From positions 1-18,017 of the forward strand of contig JASFPJ010000025.1 of NCBI GenBank assembly GCA_050116035.1: a DNA stretch of 18,017 nt. Direction: 5' to 3'. This stretch comes from SOIA01 sp050116035 (lineage in GTDB: Bacteria; Acidobacteriota; Aminicenantia; Aminicenantales; Aminicenantaceae). Positions 1 through 8,300 of the stretch are shown here, piece after piece (positions within the stretch are counted from its first letter, which is position 1; each line of letters opens with the position of its first letter). The notes under the pieces were generated by a model, which worked only from the letters and a program-made list of their open reading frames with translations, ran no database searches and was not told where the DNA came from. A program made the translations under genes and the position numbers.

Positions 1-774
1 CTCGATAACAAACCCTCAATCGGTGGAGTGATGGCTCAACTGGACAAGACTTTCCCCACAAACGATTGCGCCATGTGCACGATGGCGCCCAGGCTGGTTG
101 AAGTTGGGAGGCACAAAGACATAGAAGTGATCACTCTTGCAGATATTGAAAGTATAAGCGGCACGGCTGGTAATTTCGTTCTAAAAATTAACAAGAGACC
201 GAGGTTTATCGACGAAGAAAAGTGCACGGGGTGCGGTCTGTGCGTGGCCAACTGTCCTGTTCACAACATCATTTATGTTACACCTGAAAAAGACACAATC
301 GATATCTCCGCTGAAGACATGAAGATCATGAACAACATCATCGGAGACTTCCATGACTCAGAGGGAGCACTCGTTCCTATACTGCAAAGAGCGAATGATG
401 TTTACAATTACCTGCCCGAATCGGTTTTGAAATACACAGCCGATAAGTTGAACATGCCTTTGAGTTTAGTCTGTCGAATAGCGACTTTTTACAAGACATT
501 TAGCCTGGAGCCAAGAGGAAAACATATAATATCAGTTTGCCTTGGAACGGCCTGTCACGTGAAAGGGGCGGGCAGAGTGACCGCCGCTATTGAAAGTGAA
601 CTCGGGATAAAAAAGGGAGAAACAACACAGGATATGATGTTTACATTAGAGGCGGTTCGCTGCATCGGATGTTGTGGATTAGCTCCAGTGTTGAAGGTCG
701 GAGAAGATATCCATGGATTGATGAGTAAAACGATGGTGCCTGAATTATTAAGGACGTATGAAAAGGTTAAGTGA
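1..774 (+). CDS. HdrA N-terminal-half / NuoE (HndA) fusion, 5'-truncated by the window edge
   Basis: The frame is open from base 1, and the codons before the first possible start (GTG 28, ATG 31) already read like HdrA (DNKPSIGG). The gene therefore begins upstream; 257 residues are visible. Residues 1-85 match the HdrA segment after its first FAD-binding motif: GGVMAQLDKTFPTNDC with Cys23 and Cys26, then a 4Fe-4S motif at Cys75, 78, 81 and 85. From about residue 105 to the end it is a NuoE/HndA (complex I 24 kDa) domain: a helical LP-ILQRANDVYNYLP region, then a thioredoxin-like [2Fe-2S] fold with Cys180, Cys185, Cys221 and Cys225. NuoE relays electrons beside the NuoF flavin. HdrA normally continues after this ferredoxin motif with EFxEGL...PQAVPNK; that continuation is missing here and appears inside the gene at 5330. 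The protein is probably cytosolic. The domain calls are strong. That the upstream part is the HdrA N-terminus is inference. Confidence 0.9.
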   Translation, partial: LDNKPSIGGVMAQLDKTFPTNDCAMCTMAPRLVEVGRHKDIEVITLADIESISGTAGNFVLKINKRPRFIDEEKCTGCGLCVANCPVHNIIYVTPEKDTIDISAEDMKIMNNIIGDFHDSEGALVPILQRANDVYNYLPESVLKYTADKLNMPLSLVCRIATFYKTFSLEPRGKHIISVCLGTACHVKGAGRVTAAIESELGIKKGETTQDMMFTLEAVRCIGCCGLAPVLKVGEDIHGLMSKTMVPELLRTYEKVK

Positions 775-838
775 TAGAGGAAGGTTTTTTTGTTTAATAA
801 TTCGGGCGGCTATTTAAGTCCATTTTGAGAGAGAGATT

Positions 839-1222
839 ATGGCAAAATTGAAAATTGAAGACTTAGAAAAGATAAGTCAGAGAGTGAGAAAGACGACTCT
901 TTTACGAGAAGGGGCCGGGAGAGCAAAAATAATCGTTCATATGGGAACCTGTGGGATAGCGGCCGGAGCGAGAGAGATAATGAACACACTATTAGACGAA
1001 TTCGCTAAGGAAAACATTGAAGACGTAATTCTCACAAGTTCAGGTTGTGCGGGATTATGCAGTAAAGAGCCCATGGCGACAGTGGAAGTGAAGGACGAAG
1101 CTCCTGTGAAGTATGTCGATCTCACCCCGGAGAAGGTCCGCAGGATACTCAAAGAGCATGTTATCGGAGGAAAAGTCGTTAGCGAATATGCTCTGGCCAT
1201 GGGGAGCGAGAGAGTCTCATAA
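839..1222 (+). CDS. hndB: HndB-type thioredoxin-like [2Fe-2S] ferredoxin subunit
   Basis: This 127-residue protein resembles HndB of the NADP-reducing hydrogenase HndABCD. The family signatures are visible: VHMGTCGIAAGARE near residues 33-46, then SSGCAGLC with a C-x3-C pair near residues 67-74. As in HndB, the N-terminal motif has one Cys where NuoE-type domains have two, so three cysteines remain. The exact cluster ligation is not obvious from sequence. The likely role is electron relay between the NuoE- and NuoF-like subunits of a cytosolic complex. The ATG is preceded by GAGAGAGA at a good distance. It lies 64 bases after the NuoE fusion and 35 bases before the NuoF fusion, the same E-B-F order as hndA-hndB-hndC. 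There is no membrane segment. Confidence 0.85.
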   Translation: MAKLKIEDLEKISQRVRKTTLLREGAGRAKIIVHMGTCGIAAGAREIMNTLLDEFAKENIEDVILTSSGCAGLCSKEPMATVEVKDEAPVKYVDLTPEKVRRILKEHVIGGKVVSEYALAMGSERVS

Positions 1223-1257
1223 TTAATTTGATACGTTTGAGAGAGGTCAAATAACTT

Positions 1258-4200
1258 ATGAAAGAACAAATGACAGATAAATACAGGTTGCATTTAATGT
1301 TGTGCGCAGGGACGGCCTGTGTTTCCAATAAATCTTTCAAAATTGGAGAAATACTCAAAGAGGAATTAAAAAAGCAGGGATTGGATAAGGAAGTGCTCGT
1401 TGTCATGACAGGCTGTAATGGATTCTGCGCTGTCGGTCCAGTCATGACAGTCATGCCGGATGGAATATTCTATCACACATTAACCGAAGATATGATTCCG
1501 CATCTTGTCGAAGAACATTTTCTAAAGGGAAGACCGGTCAAAAAATTGATGTTCACCCCTCCCGCAGAAGAAGTGACTGTTCCAAAGATGATGGATATTG
1601 GGTTTTTCTCCCGTCAGACACTGATCGCTCTCAGGAATAGAGGTCTGATCGACCCTGAGATAATTGATGAATACATTGCCCGAGATGGGTACAAAGCCCT
1701 CGCCAAAGCCTTAACAGAGATGAAACCGGAAGAAATTATTAAGGAGATAAAGAATTCCGGTCTTCGGGGCCGAGGAGGGGGAGGGTTTCCCACTGGCTTA
1801 AAATGGGAACTGTGCAGAAAATCTAAAGGCGACCCCAAATACATAGTCTGCAATGCCGATGAAGGGGATCCCGGTGCGTACATGGACAGAAGCATTGTAG
1901 AAGCGGATCCTCATTCAGTACTCGAAGGGATGCTGATCGGAGCCAGAGCCATCGGCGCCCGTGAGGGGTATGTTTACATCCGAGCTGAATATCCGCTGGC
2001 CATGAAGAGGTTAGAGATCGCTATTGAGCAGGCCAGAGAATATGGACTCATCGGAGAAAATATATTCGATACAGACTTTAGTTTTGACATTCACGTCAAG
2101 CAGGGTGCCGGTGCATTCGTATGTGGCGAAGAGACCTCACTCATCGCTTCCATAGAGGGCCGCCCGCCCGAACCCAGGCAGAGACCCCCCTATCCGGTTG
2201 AGTCAGGACTCTGGGGAAAACCAACCAACATAAATAACGTGGAGACCTGGGCGACCGTTCCCGTGATCGTCGACCGAGGTGCGGACTGGTTTTCGAGTAT
2301 AGGGACTGAAACCAGTAAAGGAACGAAAGTGTTTTCTCTAGTCGGCAAAATCAACAATACAGGTTTGGTTGAAGTGCCGATGGGAATCACTCTTAAGGAA
2401 ATCATTTATGATATCGGAGGTGGAATTCCTAAAGGGAAAAAATTCAAGGCCGTCCAGACTGGAGGCCCATCAGGGGGATGTATCCCGGGAAATTTGATCG
2501 ACCTGCCAGTGGATTTCGAAAAATTAACGGAAGCCGGCTCAATCATGGGCTCCGGTGGAATGATCGTCATGGACGAGGATACATGTGTTGTGGATGTATC
2601 GAAGTATTTTATTGAGTTCACCAATGATGAGTCCTGCGGTAAATGTGCTTCCTGTCGAGAAGGATCATCTGTCTTGCTCGAAATACTCAAAAAAATAACC
2701 AGCGGAAGGGGTGAAGAGTCAGACCTCGAGGCTCTGCAAGAACTCAGTGAAGCGATTAAAGATGGCTCCATGTGTGGATTAGGTCAGACGCTACCGAATC
2801 CGGTTTTGAGCACACTGAAATATTTCAAAGATGAATATCTGGAACACGTTAAATATAAAAGATGCTCGGCTATGGTATGTAAAGGGATAATATCATCCGC
2901 CTGTCAGCACATATGCCCTCTGTCGCAGGATGTCCCCAGTTACATAGGGCTGATCGCTCAGGGAAAATTTGATGAAGCCATTAAGGTTGTTCGAAAAGAA
3001 AATCCGCTCCCTCTCATCTGTGGACGTGTGTGTCATACTCCTTGTGAAGAAAAATGCGTGGCCGGAGAGTGGGGGGATTCTATCGCCATTCGGGGACTCA
3101 AACGTTTTCTCGCGGATTACGAGATGCAGAAGGGTGTTATTGTTGAAGAAAAACCAAAAGCGGATAGAGAGGAGAAGGTGGCTGTGGTCGGCTCTGGACC
3201 CGGAGGACTGACGTGTGCCTATTATCTTGCCCTGGAGGGATATAAAGTCACTGTGTTTGAAAGCCAGCCAGTTGCGGGCGGTATGCTGGCCCTTGGAATT
3301 CCTGAATTCAGGCTCCCCAAGGATGTATTGAGATATGAAATCGACAGGATAAAAAAATTAGGAGTTGACATTAAGACGAACACAACCATCGGAAAAGATA
3401 TTTCACTCGATAAACTGAAAGAAGAATACAAAGCCGTATTTATTGCTATCGGTGCGTGGAAAGGACTAAAAATGAAAATCCCTGGCGAGGATGTTGAAGG
3501 AGTCCTCGATGCAGTGGAATTCCTGCGAGATGTCAACTCAGGCCAGGAAGTGAAAATCGGGGAGAAGGTGATAGTCGTGGGCGGTGGAAATTCAGCCATA
3601 GATGCCGCTCGAGTCGCCAAACGTTTGGGCAAGGATACACGAATTTTTTACCGGAGAACACAGGCAGAGATGCCGGCTATAAAGAGTGAGATCGAAGAAG
3701 CCATCACTGAAGGGATTGATATACAATTCCTCTCGGTTCCCACTCAAGTCCTATCGAGTAATGGGAAGATGAATGCTGTCGAGTGCATCAGAATGGAACT
3801 GGGGGACATCGATGCCAGCGGGAGAAGACGGCCTGTTCCGATTGCAGGGTCCGAGTTTAAAGTCGATGTGGACACTCTGATCCTGGCTATAAGTCAGGAA
3901 CCAGACGTGTCTGTCTTAGGTGGAAATGGACTGAAAGTTTCCAAGTGGAGCACTATCGAAGTCGATCCTGAGAATCTTCATACGAATATAGAAGGAGTAT
4001 TTGCGGGTGGAGATGTCGTCACAGGGCCGAATACGGTCACTGAAGCGATGGCCCACGGGAAAATTGCCGCTCAAATGATAGACAAATACATCCGGGGGAA
4101 GAAATTAGAAAGAAAATATGAAGTCACTCGCCCGGCAGTCAATGTTGAAGCGATTGAACTTTCTGAAAAAGAAGTCCAGAGCCTCAAAAAACAGGAAATG

Positions 4201-5184
4201 GCATCGGCTCCCGTGGATCAAAGGATCAAGGATTTTAATGAAGTCGAATTGGGATTTACAGAGGCTCAGGCAATCTCTGAAGCGAAACGGTGTCTCAGGT
4301 GTGATTTAGAGGAAAAGGAAGAAGAAGTAGTGGTAGAAGAAAGAATCGAAGAGCCAGTCGTAGAAGAGAAAGAGGTTGAAAAGGAAGAAGCTGCGCCAGA
4401 GGAAGCAGCCGTCGAAGAAGAGGTAGCCAAAGTTGAAGAAGCCAAAGAAGAAGTCGTGGAAGAAAAAGTCGAGGAAGTCGCTGAAGCAAAGCTAGAAGAG
4501 CCAATTGCAGAAAAAATTGAAGAAAAAGTCGAGGAAAAGAAAGAAGAAGCTGTGGAAGAAAAAGTCGAGGAAGTCACGGAACCAAAAGAAGAACCAAAGG
4601 AGAAAAAAGCTGCAGCTGTCATTGATATCCCGGATATGAAAATAGAAGAGAAGGCAGAGGAAAAGCCTGAAGAAAAAGTCGAGGAAAAAGCAGAAGTCAC
4701 TGAAGAAAAAAGGGCTGAAGAAAAACCAAAGGAGAAAAAGGTTGCAGCCGTCATTGATATCCCGGATATGAAAATGGGAGAAGCGGAGCCCGCTGAAGTC
4801 AAGAAAGAGGAGGAAAAAGCAGAACCCGCAGAAACAGAAGAAAAAGCTGAAGAGAAAAAGGAAGAGGAAAAAGTCGAGGAAGCCGCAGAGCCAAAAGAAG
4901 AGCCAAAGGAGAAAAAGGTTGCAGCCGTCATTGATATCCCGGATATGAAAATGGGAGAAGCGGAGCCCGCTGAAGTCAAAAAAGAGGAAGAAAAAAAAGA
5001 ACCCGCAGAAATAGAAGAAAAAGTCGAAGAGAAAAAGGAAGAGGAAAAAGCAGAAGTCACCGAAGAAGCCAAGCCGGAAGAAAAAAAGGAACAGGAAGCC
5101 GCGGAACAAAAAGAAAAGCCAAAAGAGAAAAAAATTAAAGCCGTCATTGAGATACCAGAGATAAAAACAGAAAAGAAAGAATAA
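1258..5184 (+). CDS. NuoF/HndC-NfnL(GltD) fusion flavoprotein with a Glu/Lys-rich repeat tail
   Basis: This 1308-residue protein has five regions. Residues 10-98 are a thioredoxin-like [2Fe-2S] domain (Cys16, 21, 53, 57), as in HndC. Residues 120-530 are NuoF: the NADH/FMN site GLRGRGGGGFP at 168-178, CNADEGDPGAY at 198-208, GAGAFVCGEET at 283-293, an SLBB region, and the N3-type 4Fe-4S ligands Cys460, 463, 466 and 506. Residues 531-620 are an eight-Cys domain like that of NfnL, GltD and dihydropyrimidine dehydrogenase (Cys536, 541, 549, 553, 588, 592, 596, 600). Residues 640-1015 are a GltD-like oxidoreductase with FAD motif VVGSGPGG, NAD(P) motif VVGGGNSA (773-780) and closing FAD motif AGGDVVTGPNT. 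Residues 1018-1308 are low complexity with repeats. It should oxidise NADH at FMN and may use NADPH at the second flavin. The start is ATG 1258, with GAGAGAGG upstream; ATG 1270 is possible. HndC normally ends near residue 600, so the GltD part and the tail are additions. Confidence 0.93.
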   Translation: MKEQMTDKYRLHLMLCAGTACVSNKSFKIGEILKEELKKQGLDKEVLVVMTGCNGFCAVGPVMTVMPDGIFYHTLTEDMIPHLVEEHFLKGRPVKKLMFTPPAEEVTVPKMMDIGFFSRQTLIALRNRGLIDPEIIDEYIARDGYKALAKALTEMKPEEIIKEIKNSGLRGRGGGGFPTGLKWELCRKSKGDPKYIVCNADEGDPGAYMDRSIVEADPHSVLEGMLIGARAIGAREGYVYIRAEYPLAMKRLEIAIEQAREYGLIGENIFDTDFSFDIHVKQGAGAFVCGEETSLIASIEGRPPEPRQRPPYPVESGLWGKPTNINNVETWATVPVIVDRGADWFSSIGTETSKGTKVFSLVGKINNTGLVEVPMGITLKEIIYDIGGGIPKGKKFKAVQTGGPSGGCIPGNLIDLPVDFEKLTEAGSIMGSGGMIVMDEDTCVVDVSKYFIEFTNDESCGKCASCREGSSVLLEILKKITSGRGEESDLEALQELSEAIKDGSMCGLGQTLPNPVLSTLKYFKDEYLEHVKYKRCSAMVCKGIISSACQHICPLSQDVPSYIGLIAQGKFDEAIKVVRKENPLPLICGRVCHTPCEEKCVAGEWGDSIAIRGLKRFLADYEMQKGVIVEEKPKADREEKVAVVGSGPGGLTCAYYLALEGYKVTVFESQPVAGGMLALGIPEFRLPKDVLRYEIDRIKKLGVDIKTNTTIGKDISLDKLKEEYKAVFIAIGAWKGLKMKIPGEDVEGVLDAVEFLRDVNSGQEVKIGEKVIVVGGGNSAIDAARVAKRLGKDTRIFYRRTQAEMPAIKSEIEEAITEGIDIQFLSVPTQVLSSNGKMNAVECIRMELGDIDASGRRRPVPIAGSEFKVDVDTLILAISQEPDVSVLGGNGLKVSKWSTIEVDPENLHTNIEGVFAGGDVVTGPNTVTEAMAHGKIAAQMIDKYIRGKKLERKYEVTRPAVNVEAIELSEKEVQSLKKQEMASAPVDQRIKDFNEVELGFTEAQAISEAKRCLRCDLEEKEEEVVVEERIEEPVVEEKEVEKEEAAPEEAAVEEEVAKVEEAKEEVVEEKVEEVAEAKLEEPIAEKIEEKVEEKKEEAVEEKVEEVTEPKEEPKEKKAAAVIDIPDMKIEEKAEEKPEEKVEEKAEVTEEKRAEEKPKEKKVAAVIDIPDMKMGEAEPAEVKKEEEKAEPAETEEKAEEKKEEEKVEEAAEPKEEPKEKKVAAVIDIPDMKMGEAEPAEVKKEEEKKEPAEIEEKVEEKKEEEKAEVTEEAKPEEKKEQEAAEQKEKPKEKKIKAVIEIPEIKTEKKE
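4726..5079 (+). repeat. Two tandem 177-bp (59-codon) repeat units in the NuoF-fusion tail
   Basis: The unit at 4726-4902 is repeated at 4903-5079. The first ~75 bases of each copy are nearly identical, and the rest has diverged but keeps register. Each unit encodes PKEKKVAAVIDIPDMK followed by MGEAEPAEVKKEEEK and a Glu/Lys stretch. Variants of the core motif stand just outside: AAAVIDIPDMK at codons 1118-1128 and KAVIEIPEIK at codons 1293-1302. This gives four copies in all. The repeat lies within the coding frame and conserves protein sequence, which suggests duplication inside a translated tail. Confidence 0.9.
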
Positions 5185-5228
5185 GAGAAAAAGGAAGAAA
5201 AAGAAGAATAATGGTGGGAGAAAAAATT

Positions 5229-5333
5229 ATGTATCCTGAATCCATAACGCTGGCATCAGAGGACAGAAGGATGCCAGGATTAATAAAAGGTGAGAATTTA
5301 TTTAAACGTGAAATGAGCGGAGGCTTAGCGTGA
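5229..5333 (+). CDS. Possible small ORF translationally coupled to the NuoG-HdrA gene
   Basis: A 34-codon frame begins at ATG 5229, eight bases after GGTGGGAG (5213-5220). Its TGA (5331-5333) overlaps the GTG start of the next gene in a GTGA junction. An upstream in-frame ATG at 5211 would give 40 residues. The peptide starts MYPESITLASEDRR and ends FKREMSGGLA. It has no recognisable domain, no cysteines and no membrane segment. It fills the only sizeable gap (145 bases) of the operon. It may be a real small subunit, or only a coupling leader that loads ribosomes onto the downstream GTG. Chance cannot be excluded at this length. Confidence 0.35.
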   Translation: MYPESITLASEDRRMPGLIKGENLFKREMSGGLA

Positions 5334-8300
5334 TTGAGCTGACTATAAACGGCAATAAGCACAAATTCCCTGAAGGCCAAACACTTTTAGAATGCATCGA
5401 GAGTGTGGGAATAAAGATCCCGACTCTCTGCTATCACAAAGCTTTAACTCCTTATGGAGCCTGCAGATTATGTCTGGTGGAGGTCTCACAAAACGGAAGG
5501 TCATCCATCCAGGCATCCTGCACTTACCCGGCATTGAATGGCCTGGTGGTCAACACCCACACAGAGAGAGTTGAAAAAACACGGAAAATAATGGCCGAGC
5601 TCTTGCTCACACGATGTCCTGATTCAAAGGCCATCCAGCAAATCGCAGAGGAATACGGCATAAAAGAAACCCGATTCGAAAAGAAGAATGATGATTGTTT
5701 TCTGTGCGGGCTGTGCGTCAGAATGTGTCAAGAAAGGATGGGCATCAGTGCCATAAATTTTGTTAACCGTGGCCCCGATCGCAAAGTCAGCCCTCCTTTT
5801 GACGCGACTTCTGATGTGTGTCAGACATGCGGAGCGTGTGCTTCCATTTGTCCCACAGAAAGGATAAAACTCGAGGAAATCAGCAAGAACACACCCATCC
5901 CTATACTCAGCGAATTTGATGAAGGATTGATCCAAAGGTCAGCCGCTTATATTCCCTATCCCCAAGCTGTGCCCAATAAAGCAACCATCGATGAACAATA
6001 TTGTGCGCACATGCTCAAGGATCAGTGTGAAGTCTGCAAAGAGTTCTGTGAAGCAGATGCTATTGATCATGAACAGAAAGAAAAGAAAATCGAATTAAAC
6101 GTGGGTGCAGTCATCTTATCCCCGGGATTTGAAATATTCGATGCAAAAATCAAGGAAGAATTGGGATACGGACAGTATCCAAATGTTGTGACCTCGCTTG
6201 AATTCGAAAGAATAATGTCTGCCTCAGGGCCTTTTGCCGGCCATATTTTAAGACCCAGTGATAACACTGAGCCAAAGAGGATAGGATTCATACAGTGTGT
6301 GGGATCGCGCGATGTGGATCGGGACTATTGCTCCTCGGTATGCTGCATGTATGCCACCAAAGAAGCCATCATCGCTAAAGAGCACGTGGGTGAACATTTA
6401 GAATGTGATGTATTTATGATGGACATGCGCGCCTTCAGTAAAGGATTTGATGAGTATTATCAAAGGGCCCAAGAGCTCGGCGTCGAATACATCAGATGTC
6501 GTCCGGCGTCTGTGGAAGAAATTCCCGAAACAAAAAATCTTATCATCGAATATCTGGCTGAGAATGATAAGAAGGAATCTCGTGAATATGATCTGGTTGT
6601 TTTGTCTGTCGGTTTACTCCCTCCGAAATCCGCGAAAGAGCTTTCAGAAAAATTCGGTATCGAGCTCAATGAATTTAATTTCTGCGCGACATCTCTCTTT
6701 AAGCCGGTTGAATCCACACGCGAAGGAGTCTATGTATCTGGACCATTCACAGAGCCTAAAGATATACCTGAAACTATAATGCAGGCATCAGGGGCCTCAT
6801 CTAAGGTCTTGTCCCTCCTCAAAGACGCTAAAGGAAGTTTAATCACTCCGAAGGAATACCCCCCTGAAACGGATGTCGAGGGACAGGAGCCGAGGATCGG
6901 CGTATTCGTCTGCCACTGCGGGACAAATATTGCCGGAGTTGTCAGTATTCCTGATGTGAAGGAATACGCACAAACACTTCCTGATGTCGCATATGTGGAA
7001 AACAATCTGTATACCTGTTCAAACGACACCCAAGAAAGGATAAAGGAAAAAATAAAGGAACATAACTTGAATCGTGTCGTCGTTGCCTCCTGCACACCGC
7101 GGACACACGAACCTCTGTTCAGGAACACAATCCGGGAGGCCGGGCTCAACCCCTATCTCTTTGAAATGGCCAACATCAGAGACCAGTGCTCATGGGTGCA
7201 CATGAATGAACCGGAAAAAGCGACGGTTAAATCCAAAGATTTATTAAGAATGGCTGTAGCGAAAGCCCGATTAATCGAACCTCTGCAAAAAAGGGCTGTC
7301 CCCATTACTAAATCTGCACTTGTTATCGGTGGCGGACTTTCCGGCATGGTATCAGCCATTGAACTTTCAAATCAAGGATATGATGTCCATTTAGTGGAGA
7401 AGGAAAAAGAATTGGGAGGAAACCTCAAACACATTCACTATTTGCTGACTCCAGACAACCCCCAAGAAGAATTAAAAAGGCTGATTGAACAGATAAAAAA
7501 GACTGAGAAAATCCATCTCCACACGGAAGCCAAAATAGAAAATATTGAAGGTTCAATCGGGAACTTTAAAACAACAATGTCCACGAACGGAAAGTCAGAG
7601 GAGTTTGAACATGGCGTGGTGATCGTGGCCACCGGTGCACAAGAATATGAACCCAAAGAGTATCTCTACGGCCAGCATGAAGGAGTCATGACCCAAGTTG
7701 AACTTGAAGAGCACCTGGCGACAAACGAGGAGTGGTCAGCTCCAGATAAAAATGGCTTCCCTAAGAACGTTGTCATGATTCAATGTGTGGGTTCCCGGGA
7801 TGAAGAAAGGCCTTACTGCTCAAGAATCTGTTGCTCAGTTGCCGTGAAGAACGCTCTCAAAATAAAAGAGCTTTCGCCGGAGACAAATGTCTACATACTC
7901 TACCGGGATATCAGAACGTACGGATTCAGAGAAAGTTATTATACCAAGGCAAGACAGCAGAATGTTATTTTCATGAGGTATGACGAAGACAAAAAGCCAG
8001 AAGTCACAAAAAATGGAAACGGGCTGCAGGTGGAAATTTTTGACCAGACTTTGGAAATGCCGATAGAGATATCTCCGGATCTCGTCGTACTCTCGACAGG
8101 AATTGTTGCGGATAAAGGGAACGAAGAAATCGCAAAATTTCTTAAAGTTCCCTTGAATAAAGAAGGATTCTTTCTGGAAGCGCATATGAAATTGCGTCCG
8201 GTTGATTTTGCCACCGATGGAGTCTATCTCTGTGGCTTAGCCCATTCGGCCAAATCAACAGATGAAAGCATAATTCAGGCTCAAGCGACAGCCTCAAGGG

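Noticed and set aside
28..33. GTG 28 or ATG 31 as the true start of the first gene
   Set aside because: The frame is open to base 1, and the codons before it match HdrA. A start here would begin in the middle of a conserved HdrA block.
775..838. T-run after the first gene as a transcription terminator
   Set aside because: GGAAGGTTTTTTTG has no stable stem in front of it, and the downstream genes belong to the same functional operon.
2969..3211. 80-codon plus-strand ORF inside the NuoF fusion, and similar internal frames
   Set aside because: These are out-of-frame shadows of strongly supported genes, with no ribosome sites or domains.
4266..5147. Long minus-strand reading frames (up to 293 codons, Ser/Phe- or Leu-rich) opposite the tail of the NuoF fusion
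   Set aside because: They are the antisense of the GAA/AAA-rich repeat tail, which produces few stops on the other strand. They have no ribosome site, no domain and a purely repetitive composition.
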